Shown here piece by piece: positions 21,701 through 32,955 of a DNA stretch of 37,026 bases. A model generated the notes under the pieces. That model made no database searches and was not told the origin of the DNA. It worked only from the letters and a program-made list of their open reading frames with translations. Made by a program: the position numbers and the translations under genes. Within the stretch, counting starts at the first letter, position 1; every line of letters begins with the position of its first letter. Source of the DNA: Chlamydomonas sphaeroides (Eukaryota; Chlorophyta; Chlorophyceae; Chlamydomonadales; Chlamydomonadaceae); NCBI GenBank assembly GCA_001662425.1, contig BDDC01000979.1, forward strand, positions 1-37,026, given 5' to 3'.

Positions 21701-22693
21701 TGCCTCCCCCTGGCCCTGCCCCTGCCCCTCCGTCACCACTCCTCCCGCCCCTCCCGCCCCTCCCGCCCCTCCCGCCCCCTCCCCACGGCCCGGCAGGACG
21801 GCTCGGGCCCCAGCGGCTCTCAGGCCATGCCCCCGCCGCAGCCCCGGGGCAATGCCAAGGCCAAGGTGGGGCGGGGTTGGGGCCACACCGGGGAGCAGGG
21901 GGCCAGGGGGCGGGGGCCAGAGGACGGGGGGCGCAGGGTTACGTCAGCCCGCCGCCAGCCCGCTGCCTGGACCTGCACCTGCCGGCCCGCCGCACCTGCT
22001 GCCTTCCCGCCCCAACACGCGTGCGCCTTGAGGACCCCCCTCTTGCCTGCACCCACTGCCTTCTCCCATCCCACCCTCCTTGCCCCCCCCCCAGGCCGCC
22101 CAGCCGCTCATGGTGTATGTGCGGCCCGAGGACGAGTACCTGCACCAGGTGGGGGGTGGGAGGGGGAGAGGTGGCGGGAGGGGGGAGGACGCGTTGCCGT
22201 GTTGATAGCGGGCCGCAGAGCTCCATGGCGAGGGAGGACAAGGAAAAGTTAAAAGGCAGGCCCGCCCGCTGCGGCGCCCTGCGAGCGGCCGCACTGCGCA
22301 CGCGCAGCCCCCCCCCACCACCGGTGATACGTGTGACATGCCCCCCATGCCCGCCCCCTCCCTGCCCCCTGCTCCCGCCAGGTGTGCTCCTGGTCCTTCA
22401 CCTTCCCGGTGGAGGGCCGGCCCGTGGGTCGCGACGACCTGGTGCCGCTGCGGGCGGTGCTGTGTGTGGAGGCGGGGCGGCTGGGGGAGGCGAGGGCCAT
22501 GATGGACACGGTGGTGGGCAACATGAGGGAGCAGGCGGGGGGGCCGGGGGCGGGGGGGCAGGCGGGCAAGGGCGCGCCGCAGCAGGCCGGGGCCAAGGGG
22601 CAGCAGGGAAAGGGCGGGGCGGGGGACAAGGGCGCGCAGAAGAGCGGCGGGGCGGCGGCGGGCGGCAAGGGCAAGGCGGCGGGGAAGCGGTAG
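18755..22693 (+). CDS. BCCIP: BCCIP/Bcp1 family nuclear protein, interrupted by assembly gap
   Basis: BCCIP (yeast Bcp1) is a nuclear chaperone for ribosomal protein uL14 and supports 60S export; animal forms also bind BRCA2 and p21. Exons: 18755-19048, 19217-19312, 19579-19689, 20009-20068, 20397-20492, 20684-20728, 20752-20790, 21086-21175, then the N gap, then 21797-21865, 22095-22148 and 22382-22693 (TAG). All join in phase 0. The N-terminus has a basic start (MAKRKAEAEAKREEAEEEER) and a long Glu/Asp/Ser tract, as in family members. Diagnostic segments are EIDVNFEFFDP, DFHGLRALLGSYLD, the conserved LLLSERLINCPPQLAPPLLQ, and near the end SWSFTFPVEGRPVG followed by DLVPLRAVLCV. The C-terminus is Gly/Lys/Gln-rich and may be a nuclear signal. 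Oddities: a GC-AG intron after 20068 and a 23-base 'intron' at 20729-20751. An exon hidden in the gap cannot be excluded. Confidence 0.88.
19718..19805 (+). repeat. G-rich minisatellite in a BCCIP intron
   Basis: About four imperfect copies of a unit near agcagaggtgggctgggggg (roughly 20-21 bases) lie just after the donor of the intron starting at 19690. They strengthen the strand-asymmetric G-rich 5' part of this intron. Confidence 0.8.
20317..20372 (+). repeat. Tandem array of branch-point-like TGCTAA motifs
   Basis: TGCTAA occurs at 20321, 20335, 20349 and 20364, spaced 14-15 bases apart within cctcctgctaacccc-type units. The array ends about 28 bases before the CAG acceptor at 20394-20396. 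CTAA(C) matches the eukaryotic branch-point consensus. Confidence 0.8.
21183..21581. other. Poly-G tract followed by assembly gap
   Basis: A long G run, broken only near its end (ggcggcc), leads straight into 367 N at 21215-21581. The gap lies in a BCCIP intron that begins at 21176. The gap length may be only an estimate. Confidence 0.95.
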
Positions 22694-24210
22694 CTGCGCA
22701 GGGGCCAGGCTCGGGGTGTTTGGACGCATGGCGGCCTGGCGGGCTGGCGGGCGGCGCACAGTGGCGAGAGCATGGCACTGACTTGTGCGCTAGGCTGTCG
22801 CGGGGAGGCAGGGGCCACCGCTGCTGCTGCGCTGCTGGCGGGCGAGACACGTGCGCTGCGAAGGGGGCCAGGCGCCAGCGGGGCCGGGTCGAGGCTGCTT
22901 GGCTGGGGTGGCGAGCTGTTGCTGCCTAGGGCATTGGGCAGGTGTAAGGCCCGGCTGACGAGGGGCCCACTTGCCGCCACACGTGTACGAGTGCCACGAG
23001 TGCGCCCACGGGTGGGGAGGGCATCGAGACCCAGGGGCTGCGGCGATAGCAGGGGGCCCGCCAGCAATCCGTATGTTTGTCACAGTGGACGGGTGGGGCG
23101 AGGCAAGCCCCCGCCCGGCGCCCGCCCTCCTTTCAACGCCATCCTGCCGCTCGCGTCAGCCGCCGCCCGGGCGCCCAGCGCCCAAGCCCCACATTTCCCT
23201 CCCCTGCGTCACACCGCCAGCAGCCTCTCATGCATTCGCCCCGCACGCCTGGCCCCCCGGCCGCCGCCCCCACCAGCCACAGCGCGCGACTGCCTGCGAG
23301 CGGCGGCAGGCAGCTCTGCGCCGCACCCGGCCGCCGCACAGCCACAGCCGTCGCCACCGCCACCCCGACCCTCCCGTGCCGGCGGACGGGGGACCGCCTG
23401 GCCCAGGAACTCGCGTCACACCAAGCCCCCCCTGCTAACCAAGCCCATCCCCAGGGCCAGGGGCCGCGTGCCAGCAGCCGGCCCTGACGCCCGCCACCCC
23501 TTCCCCGGCCGCGCCACCCTCCCTGGCGCACTGGACGCAGCAGCCCCCCCCCCGAAGACAGCGACCGCGGCCCAGCCTCGTGGCAGTCGGCGGCGGTGAT
23601 CCGGGTCGCGGGGCCGGCGCCAGCCCGCCACCACAGCACGGCGCCGGGCAAGCAGGGCCCCGGCGAGGCCGCACTCATGCGTTCATGTGATGACAGGAGG
23701 CGCCTCCACACACAGGGACACAGGCACAGCAACATGGCGCCGGCCACCGCCCCAAGGCCCGGTGCAACACGCGGCGCCGGCGCTCATGCCACGCACGACC
23801 GCCAGCTTCCCTGCCCTCAGGCACCTGCGGCACGGCCGGCGCCACCACCGGGCCCGCGCCGACAAGCGCCCGCGTCGCGGCGGGCGGCCACCGGGTGCAG
23901 CCTGCAGCCTGCCGCCTGCCCCCCCCCCGCATGCAGCGCCAACACCAGTGCATTACTGCGGGGGCGAGCGGGAGGCGGGAGGGAGCGAGGCGTCGGCGCG
24001 GCAGCAGCAGCAGCAGGTTTGGGGGCTGGGCGGCTGCATGGCGCTGCCGGGGCTCCGCGGCCCCGCCTTAAGTCTGCCCTGTGCTCCATCGCCCGCCCAG
24101 GCGACCTAGAGCCTGCCCTTGCCTCCTCCTCGGCCGGACCCCCGCGCCCTTTCCCCAGAGGGCGCGCAGGCGTCACCCTCGCCCACCAGCCCACGCCGGT
24201 CGCCCCCCTC
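22694..24210. other. Intergenic region between convergent BCCIP and PP2A genes
   Basis: Both flanking genes end here, so this region holds two 3' UTRs. It remains very GC-rich, which keeps several frames open by chance, but none shows splice signals or a protein I recognise. A TGTAA motif for BCCIP lies at 22943-22947. No clear minus-strand TGTAA was seen for PP2A. Poly-C runs occur near 23545. Confidence 0.5.
22943..22947 (+). terminator. Candidate TGTAA polyadenylation signal of BCCIP
   Basis: TGTAA occurs about 250 bases after the BCCIP stop codon on the coding strand, a plausible chlorophyte 3' UTR length. Only five bases support it. Confidence 0.35.
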
Positions 24211-27200
24211 CTAGGCTGCCACCGCCGCGGCATGCGCCCCAAGCCGCGAGCCCCGGGAGGCCCCGCACCGCCCCGCCCCGGGCCGCACCAGGAAGTAGTC
24301 CGGCGTGGCGCCGCCCGCCCGGAAGGCCGCCTGGCGGAAGGAGGCAGGGAGTGATGCAGGAGGTGAGGCGGTTGGCGGACACGGGGCGGGGCGCCGTGGC
24401 ACCGCTACGGCTGCGCCCCCGCCCCAAGCCGCAAGACCGCTGCTGCCGCCCTTGGCCCCAGCCCCGCCCCCCCTTGCAGGGCCCACCTCGGGCTCCCCTC
24501 TCCGCGGCGCCGGCTCGAACTTCTGGAAGGTGCGCGACATGTCGTCGGACACCTCCATGATGGCGGCCAGGTTGCCTGAGGCAGGCAGGGGGATGAGGAG
24601 GAGGGCGCGTGTGGGTTTGTGATGCCGCGTGTCGACCGGGACCTCCATGGCCCGAGCCGCACGTAGAGCCGCGCAGCTCCCGACTAGCTCGGTGTGCCCT
24701 TGCACCCGGCCACCCTCCCCACTCCAGCCACCTGCCTTTCGCCGGCTGCGTGCCCGTGATAACGGCGCTCCCCACCCCACCCCGCCGCTCCGGCCGCTCC
24801 CCTCCCTTCCCGCTCCCCCCTCCCGCAACCCACCGCATCTGTAGCAGTAGTTGGGTGCTGAGAAAATGGTCACCACCGCCTGTTCGTGGCTCCAGTTGTA
24901 GCCCTCCATCACCAGCTGGTGCGCGCGGCTGATGAGGTCCAGCCCGTTGGCGTGGTTGTAGGCGGCGCTGATGTCGGCACCAAACGTGTAGCCGGCGCCG
25001 CGGGGCGAGATGCCCCAGCCCGCGCGGTCGTCGGGGTCGGACCACAGCAGGTCGCACATGGGGCCCTCGTGGGGGACCTGGGGGCGGGCGGGCGGGAGAG
25101 AGGTTGACGTTGAGAGGCAGGGGCTGGGGACGTACCAAGGCGCTCATGCGCTGGGGTTGGGGGAGGTCCGTTGCGGAGGACGGCAGACCAGGGCCGGCCG
25201 CAGCGGCCAGCTTGCTGTGCGGTTTGCGAGCGAGCCCAGCCGCCCACACCGGAGCCGCCCGGCGGCGCTGCCGCCCCCGCGCCCTCCGATGAACCCCCTC
25301 CCCCTGCCCTTTTCCCTGTTGCTGCCGCACCTCCTGGATGCGGTCGAGCGCCCGGATGTGGTCCAGCGCCTCCAGCGTCGGTGACAGCCCGCCGTGCAGG
25401 CAGAAGATCTGGGGAGGGAGGGGTGTGCGGAGTTGGGATGGTGGTGGGGTGGGGGGGGGGCATGCGGCGGCCGCAGAGGCGAGGCTTAGGGCGGGGCCAG
25501 GGCTTGCCAGTGCCCAGGACGCAAGGCGCGGTAGCCCAACAGGTCCCAGTCTCACAGGGTAGGCCCTCACCCCCTCCGCCCTGGTCCCGCACCCAGCACT
25601 GCATCTTCTTCCCTTCTCGCCCCGCGCTCCCCTTCGTACCCTGCTCTCCACAAGCCCCGTCAGCGGCAGGTAGTCGAACAGGTCTGTGAAGGCCTTCCAC
25701 ACCTCGCTGCTGCCGTACTTGCGGAGGCACTCGTCGTAGAAGCCGTACACCTGCGTGATCTGCCGGCTCTCGTGGTTGCCGCGCAGGATGGTGATGCGGT
25801 CGCGGAACCGCACTTTGAGCGCCACCAGCAGCGACACAGTCTCCACGCTGTGGTAGCCTGCGCGTGAGCGGGTTGGGGAGGGGTGGGGAGAGGTGGGGAG
25901 AGGGGGCGGGAAGCTGAGGGCGGGGGTTGGGGAGGGGGAGGCGCGAGGTGGCGAGCTGACCGGCCACTGCCCAACAGCCACAAGCCCGGGCCGGACGCGC
26001 GTGTGCGGTGGTGGGGGGGGGCGGGCGGGGGACGGAGCAGGAGCGCGCGAGGCAGGGGCGGCTGCAGCCTGGCGCGGGGCACTGGGCCAGCGGGCCCAGC
26101 GCTGTCTGGGCGGTAGTGGCATCACGTGAGGAGGGACGCCCCGCGCTCCCGGGCAGGGGCTCCCGGCAGTGAGGTCCGGCGGTGCCCGCACCGGCCAGCG
26201 AAGGGGCCAGCGGCATGGCTGCCTCCCTGCGCTGGTCCACCCCGCTCCGAGTGGCCCCACAGGCTGGGGGCTGCTGCGGTCGGCACGCCACAGCCGCAGA
26301 GCCCGTCCACGGGTGCCCGCTGGGCCCACAGAGTGCTGTGCCCGGGAGGCGGGTGGAGGCACGAGACCTCGCACAGGCAGGGGCGGCCCCGCTGTCTGGC
26401 GTGCTGCGACTGACACCCTCCGGCCGCGCGCGTAGCGGCTAGCTCGAGGACCGCTGGGCCTGCGGCGCCGAGTGTGCGCCCGCGCGCCAGACGGGCTGGG
26501 CGGAGCGCAGGGGCCGCCTGCGGGCATTGGCCGCCCTGGCCTTCCATGCCACCGTGCACCGCGCAGCTGCGGCTGCGCGGCCCCGCCCTGTCCCGCTATC
26601 CGCGTCCGTGTCCCCGCCGCAGGGTGTGCCTCTCCTCCTGCTAGCGCACCTCGGTCCACATAGTCGCCCATAAATAGGTAGTTCTGCGGGTGATGAGATG
26701 GGAGGGGCGCCAGGGGGCGGCGTGGGGTTCTTGCTGGAACGGCGGTCGGAGGGGCGAGCACGACAGACATATCGGTGTGTGTCCGACGGCTGCCTCGCCC
26801 CCCAGGCGCACCGTGTTGGGGCTATCGCCGCCGATGCGGAACAGCTCCAAGAGGTCGTTGAACTGCCCATGAATGTCACCGCCTGCGCCAAGGGTTGCGC
26901 AGCGCGTGAAAGGCCGCGAACGCTCGCGATCACACTGCGCAGCGCCGTGCCGCTCCCGCATGTGCGAACATTGTCGCAGACGTCATCACGTGCTGGGCTT
27001 TTGTGACGGCGCCAGGGCATGCGTAGCGCCTGTTTGGCGCCACTCACAAACAGTGACAGGGCAGCGAACTGGCTGCACATTCGACTCCTCCGCCAAGATC
27101 TCCTTTGCTTTCTCGCACAGGGCCTTGACGTCAGCCTCGGGAAGCGGCTGACACTTGAGCAGCATTTCAATGTTTTTATCGAGGTCCGCAAAGGGGTTCT

Positions 27201-27219
27201 CTGCCCCCGCTCCCGTCAT
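24211..27219 (-). CDS. PP2A-C: Serine/threonine protein phosphatase 2A catalytic subunit
   Basis: PP2A-C removes phosphate from Ser/Thr residues as part of the A-B-C holoenzyme. Exons: 27219-27048, 26882-26812, 26683-26650, 25857-25640, 25408-25331, 25077-24834, 24575-24487 and 24330-24211; phases are consistent throughout and the model gives 341 residues. Metal-binding and catalytic motifs are intact: GDIHG (59-63), GDYVDRG (87-93), RGNHES with the proton-donor His, and later the HGGLSP, DDRAGWGISPRGAGYTFG and IFSAPNYCYRCGN segments. TRILRGNHES-type neighbours plus QITQVYGFYDECLRKYG and FEPAPRRGEPE favour PP2A over PP1, PP4 or PP6. The family normally ends TPDYFL (306-309 residues); here TPDYFL is reached at residue 316 (base 24289), but the frame continues for 25 more residues to TAG at 24211. 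The next bases, GTGCGG, match donors used elsewhere in the window, so a further intron may restore the normal end. The gene starts head-to-head with the helicase gene. Confidence 0.95.
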
Positions 27220-27740
27220 GGTTGCGAGGCCCCGCAGGGCCGGGTGGAACGCCGGGGACTATGTGACAGTCGGCCTAGGAACCGGAATGTTGTGCGTGAC
27301 CAAGGCCTTGGGAGGCTTTGTCGTTCACGATATGGTTTAGCAAGATAACGGCAGCTTGTTGAACTGGTGTGGAGCACGCCTAGGGCTCGCGTTCTCGGCG
27401 AGTTGCCGAAATGGTTGGGGCGATGGGTCGCCACTAAGGTGGCAAAGCCACGCCAGGAGCGCACACAGCAGCCAACAGGGCCCTCGTACTACGTCCAACT
27501 GCGCACGCGTGTTTGCTGCTCTGTGTGCGGCCTCAAGCTTGACATAGCGGCGCCGTGTCTTCCTTGATACGCTGGCTTCTCAGCTTGCAGCCACGCGACT
27601 ATTCACCTGCTCTCAAATTTCTTACACACTGTGCAGGGCCAATTCGTCACGCCCCTGTGCACGGCCGGCGCACAATTGTCAACGGCCAGCGGTCGCTGCT
27701 GCAGCGCTGAGCAGGCTGTTGAGCCTGTGAGCTTGTCTGC
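27220..27740. promoter_or_regulatory. Divergent promoter region of PP2A and helicase genes
   Basis: The 521 bases separate the PP2A start at 27219 (minus) from the helicase start at 27741 (plus). GC content is lower than in the exons. A CCAAT box on the plus strand at 27639-27643 lies about 100 bases before the helicase ATG. No TATA box is evident. The arrangement suggests a shared bidirectional promoter. Confidence 0.5.
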
Positions 27741-30700
27741 ATGAGGGGTTTGCACCCCAGCCATCTGGGTTGCAGCCGCGGCCTCGGAGCCGCAAGGCCA
27801 GTCGCGGCCGGCAGCGGGCCCTCGCCACCGCACGCCTGCCCCGCGCCTCGTCGCCGGGCAGCATGGCTCCCGCCCAGCCAGCCGCAGCCGCCCTGCCGAG
27901 GGACACTGTTGGCGCCCTCGGCCGCCGCTGAGCCGCTGCTACACGAGCCGCCGCCTCGCCCCGCGGCCCCCGTCGAGCCGCCGCCCGCGCCGCCCTCGGC
28001 CCGCGTGCCGCCCCCGCTGCTCTCGCTGCCCGGCCAGCAGCGCGTGCAGGCACTGCCCGGCAGCCGGCCGCCCTCTGCCACCGCGCCCCGCTCGCCCCAG
28101 CCCGCGCCCGGAGCCCCCCGGCTCCCGCAGTGCAACCCCGCCACAAGCACCGCCATGGCCGCCCCACCCAGCCGCCCTGCCACGCCCACGCCCCTCCCCG
28201 ACCGTGCCTCCTCCGGCCAGTCCGCGAGCACCTCCGCCCCCTCCCCCGCCCCCTCCGTCCCCTTCTTCGGCCCCTCCAAGCCGACCCTCACCGGTGCGCC
28301 CACCTCCCGCATCCCCGTCGCCACCCGCCGCGCGGTGCCGGTCTTCTCCGACTCCGACCCCGCCCTGGCCGCGGCATACGGCTCCCTGCCCGTCACCGTG
28401 AGCGGCCGGGCGCCGCCGCCCCCCATGACCAGCTTCCGCCAGCTGTGCCCCCTGCCGCCCGGCAGCCTGAGCTCCGAGGACTGGCAGCAACCGCGCTGGC
28501 CGCTGCCGCCCATCCTGCTGCGCAACGCGGCGGCGGCGTTCCGTCTGGGGCTGCCCACGCCCGTGCAGCGGCACGTGGTGCCCGCCATGATGGAGGGTGA
28601 GGGGCGAAGGGGCGGAGGGGGAAGGGGAAGGGGGAAAGGGGTTGCAGGCAAGAGGTTTGCGGAGTTGAAGGAGGGGCGAGGAGGCGGGGGATTGGGGAAA
28701 GCGGGTACAAGGGGTTCGCGACGCGACAGGGGGCGCAGCAGCAGGTGCCTGCCATGAGGGGCCGAGGGGGCGGAGGGGGTGGGGGCCCCGTCATCAGGGG
28801 CCCCTTGCGCCGTGTCGCCGGGCCGGGCAGGGCAGGGCAGGACAGGGAAGACAAGGTTAGGCAGGTGCTGCACAGCCTGCAGGGCCCCGTCCTAACGCCT
28901 CCCCTGCCCACCCACCCCCCTCCCTGCCCCTCCCTGCCCCTCCCTGCCCCAACCCCACGGCACGCAGGTCGTGACGTGCTGGCGCTGTCGTGCACCGGCA
29001 GCGGCAAGAGCCTGGCCTACCTGCTGCCGCTGCTAGGGGCGCTGTGGGCGAGGCCGGGGGGCGCACGCAAGGAGCAGCCCAAGAACGTGGCCATGCCGGA
29101 TGCGCTGGTGCTGGTGCCCACCCGGGAGCTGGCGCAGCAGGTGGGGGCAAGGGGTGGGTGGGAACGGGAGGGGCATGGCAGGGAGGGGGCGGCTGGGTGT
29201 GCGTGCGTGCGGGGGGAAGGAGCGAGGGGCTTCGTTGGACCGCCAGGCAGCCACGCCGCCTCTGCTCTCCCTCGCCGGCCTACCCGCGCACCCCCTTCCC
29301 TTCCCTTCCCTTCCCCTCCCGCTTCCCCCCTCCCGCTCCCCCCATCCAACCTGCCCAGGTTCTGGCCGACGTGCAGCTGCTCACGCGGGGCAGCCACCTC
29401 AAGGCGCTGGCGCTCACAGGGGGGGCCACCATGGCGGAGCAGGCCATGGCCATACGGGGGAAGTGAGTGGCCGCCACAGGGCGAGGGGATGGGCGGGTGG
29501 CAGGAGGCGCGGGTACGGGTGGGCGGGCCCGGGCGGCATGATGCCGGCGCACCACCCTCGCCACCTTGTCTCGCCTCCCGCCCCCGCCCCCTCGGCCATC
29601 TTCCCCCGCCCCCCCCCCTCGCAGGAGCCGCGCCCGCTCCGGCGGCGCCGACCTGATCATCTCCACGCCCGGCCGCCTGCTGCAGCTGGTGGAGGGCCGG
29701 CGCGTGGTGCGGCTGGAGCGGGTGGGCGTGATGGTGCTGGACGAGGCGGATGCGCTGATGCAGCTGAGCTCCTGGCCCGACCTGCGGAGGCTGGTGAGGG
29801 CGCGCGTGTGTGTTCCAGTGTTAGGTAGAACAGAACCCCACACGCGGCACAGCACGCCCCGGGTAGAGTGGCGCGGGGGAGAGGGGCGGCAGCGAGGGGA
29901 CGTGGGGGGAGCAAGCGAGGGATGTGAGAGGCGCGGCTGGGGCAGCCGCACTCACTGTTGCAGGCAGGCGGCGCACGCTTGAAGGCCCTACGGCCTGGCC
30001 TCGGCCCGCCCCTGCCCCACATGCTGCTGCACACGTCTCCCTGCCTCCCTCCTCCCTGTGTTTAACCCCCCCCCCGTCCTCCTCTTTCCCCCGTCCTCCT
30101 CTCCCCCCGGCAGCTGTCGCACCCCATGCTGCCCACCGCCCGCCAGACGGTGCTGGCGGCCGCCTCGCTGCCGGGCCCCGAGCTGCGGGCGCTGGCGGGG
30201 CAGCTGCTGGTGGACCCGGTGGAGGTGGCGGTGGGGGACAAGGAGGGCGCGGGGGCGCCGGGGGCGCACGTGGTGCAGCAGGTAAGGGGCGAGGGGGGCA
30301 GGGGGGGGAGGGGGAGGGAAGGGGGGGGGGCACTTGGGGGCATGCAGTGGGAGCGGAGGGGGGAGGGGCTGGCGAGGAGCCGCCAGCGCGGAGCGCGGAG
30401 CCGGCGTCGGTGCCAGGATTTTTCTTCTTCCTTGCCGTGTGCCAAGGGCCGCTTCCTCCTCATTGCCCCCCTGGCAACGACGCACTGTCTCCTCTTGCTG
30501 CCCTTACCCACCTGCCCCTCCCGCCCAGCGCGTGGAGCTGCTCGCCTCGGACGCCGCCAAGGACGCCCGCCTGGCCGCCCTGCTGGCGCCCGCCTCGAGC
30601 GGCGGCGTGGCGGGCGGCGGCGGCGGCGGGCCCGCGCTGGTGTTCGCCAACAGCCTGCCGCGGGCCGAGGGCGTGGCGCGGGCGCTGGCGGCGAGGGGTC

Positions 30701-32955
30701 TGAGCTGCGCGCTGCTGCACCGGGACCTCACGCAGGTGGGGGGGGGGCGGGGAGTGGGGGGCCTCGGGGGGGAAATAGAGGGTGGGAGGCAAGGAGGGCC
30801 GGCCCGGCGCTGCCCGGCTGGCTGGCTGCTGGCCCCTGCCCGCAGCCCCCCGCCCGCCCCCTGCTCCTTTGCTGCCCGGGGCGCTGCGCAAGCCTCCACC
30901 CCAACCCACCCCTCCGCCGCCTCTTGCCCCTCCGCCGCAGGAGCAACGCGACGAGGCGCTGCAGTGCTTCCGCTTCGGCGTGACGCAGGTGTGGGGGGTG
31001 GGAGGGAGGTGCAGCGGTGGGAGGTGCGAAGCAAGGGAGGGCGGGCCGCGGAACGACGCGCTGCTCAGGCCGTGAGGGTCACGAGGGCTGCCGACTGGCT
31101 GACACGAACTCGCACTACGGCACACACACACACACACCTCTCCAAGCCACCTTGGCGCCGCTGCACCTCGGCCCTTAACCACCTCACCCGCCTACCTCTC
31201 TACCCAGTATATGCCACCGCCTACCCCGGCCCTACCCCGGCCCTACCCCGGCCCTACCCCGGCCCTACCCCGGCCCTACCCCGGCCCCATCCCCACTGAC
31301 CGCAAGCCGCCCGCTCCCCCTACCCCCCTCTCCCCTTTCCCCCCTTGCCCCAGGTGCTGGTGGCCACCTCCCTCGCCAGCCGCGGCCTCAACTTCCCGGA
31401 TGTGGCCACAGTGGTCAACTACGATGCGCCGCGAGACGTGAGGCGGGGGGCGGGGAGGGGCAGCAGGCGGCGCCCTCGCGGCGCGTCTGGAGCGACAGCA
31501 GCGCACAGCGCAGCGGGTCGTGCACCAGCACCGGACACGTACCATACCCACACGAACCCGCCCTCTCCTCCCCTCCCCCGTCTCCACCCCCCGCAGCTGG
31601 ACTGCTACATCCACCAGGTGGGGCGAGGGGGGCATTGCGGGGTCAGGGCCGGCGGCAGGGTGTGTCGAGGCTGCCGGGGCCAGGGGCGGGGAAGGTCAGC
31701 GGCAGGCGGGCAGTGGCCCCTGCGATCCACGCTCGGCCCCTCAGCCGGCTGCTCCCCGCCCCCTCCCGCCCGTTCCCTCCCTCCGCAGGTGGGCCGCACC
31801 GGCAGGGGCGGCCGCCCCGGCACCGCCACCACCCTCATGGCCCCGGGCGACTCGGCGGTGGCGCCCTGGCTGGCGGCCGCGGTGCGGGCGTCCGGCTCGC
31901 CGGTGCCCGGCTGGCTGGCTCGCTGGGCCGAGGAGGCGGCGCGGCAGGGGCCCCCGCCCGAGGAGCAGCTGCAGGATCGCAGGCTGCGGCGCGGCGCTGC
32001 GGCTGCGGCTGCGGCTGCGGCACCTGCCCGCGCCCAGAGCCGGGAGCTGGAGGAGGCGGCAGGCGAGGGCGAGGGCGAGCAGCCCCAGCAGCGGCAGCGG
32101 GCCGACGCGCCTGCAGGCGGCGACACCGGCGCCGGGCACTACCTGGCGCAGGCGCCGCGGCAGCAGCGGGTGGGTCTGCTGGCGGAGGCGGCACAGGCGG
32201 CCGCCGCCTCGCCGCTGGGGGGCGCTGACGCGGCCGGCGCGGCTGCGGTGCTGGACCGGCGGCACGACGAGGCGGCGTGGCTGGCCCGGTTCGAGGCGGC
32301 GTTGCGGCCGCTGGATGCCATGATGGGGGCGCAGGGCGCGCGCGGCAGGCAGGCGGCGGGGCCGCAGCCGGCGCAGCAGCGGGGCCCGCCGGGGCAGCAG
32401 CAGCGGGGGCCGGAGGGTCGCGGCGGCTCGCAGGAGCGGGATGCGCGGGAGCAGGCCCAGGGGCGGGGAGAGCCGCCGCAGGGGCCGGGCGGGCCGCCGC
32501 TGGGGCAGTGGTCGCCGCGGGCGGTGCTGCGGCGGGAGCGGCACCAGCATGCTCCGCCCCGGGGCAAGGCGGCGCTGCAGGTGCTGCAGCGGGCGCCGCT
32601 GGTGGCGGGGCAGCGGGCGGTGCAGCTGCAGCTGCAGGGCAAGGCGCAGGCCCCGGGGCGGCAGCAGCGGCAGCAGGCGCCGGAGCAGGCGCGGGCGCAG
32701 CAGGCCGAGCAGCAGGAGAGCCGGGGCCAGCACCGGCAGCGGCACCGGCAGCGGCTGCGACGGCCCGCGGCGCAGCAGGCGCAGGTGGGTCCTAGCGACG
32801 CGGTGCCGGCGGCGGCGGCAGGGGGCCGCGCGGTCGGGGCCGCTCCTCCGTCCTCCCCGCGGTTGACGTACGCGGATGGTGCGGTGGTGCTGGAGGCGGG
32901 GCCGGCGGGGGGCTTGTCGGCGGGGCCGCGCAGGGGCGACGGCGGCAGCCGGTGA
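27741..32955 (+). CDS. DEAD-box RNA helicase, 998 residues, degenerate motifs
   Basis: ATP-dependent RNA helicase. Exons: 27741-28596, 28968-29140, 29359-29462, 29625-29793, 30114-30281, 30529-30735, 30941-30988, 31354-31437, 31597-31617 and 31789-32955 (TGA); phases agree at every junction. Residues 1-230 are Pro/Ala/Ser-rich, start with an Arg-rich, acid-poor stretch and could include an organelle transit peptide. The core holds a Q motif (FRLGLPTPVQ), motif I CTGSGKS (294-300), Ia PTRELAQQ (about 336-343), Ib TPGRLL (392-397), II DEAD (417-420), IV LVFANS, V SRGLNF (584-589) and VI HQVGRTGRGG (609-618). Motif III is AAS (450-452) instead of SAT, motif V has Asn for Asp and motif VI has Gln for Arg. 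Residues after about 650 form a long Gln/Arg/Ala/Gly-rich tail that may bind RNA. I cannot assign an orthologue; a start further downstream (ATG at 28155) is possible. Confidence 0.9.
31115..31290 (+). repeat. CA microsatellite and 11-bp CCCTACCCCGG repeats in helicase intron
   Basis: The intron 30989-31353 contains a CA repeat at about 31120-31138. Further on (about 31219-31290) it holds six or so copies of an 11-base unit (taccccggccc). Both are non-coding. The longer repeat forms part of the C-rich 3' half of this intron. Confidence 0.85.

Noticed and set aside
22772..23599. 275-residue plus-strand open frame after BCCIP
   Set aside because: It has no recognisable domain or splice context and is in a region expected to be 3' UTR; GC-rich DNA keeps frames open by chance.
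24173..26770. 865-residue minus-strand open frame through the PP2A locus
   Set aside because: It reads through PP2A introns; the conserved PP2A segments are joined properly only by splicing.
27647..28873. 408-residue minus-strand open frame
   Set aside because: It is antisense to helicase exon 1, which carries the Q motif and joins in phase to motif I.
31219..31290. CCCTA-containing repeat as a telomere-like array
   Set aside because: The unit is 11 bases (taccccggccc), not the CCCTAAAA-type algal telomere repeat, and it lies in the middle of an intron.
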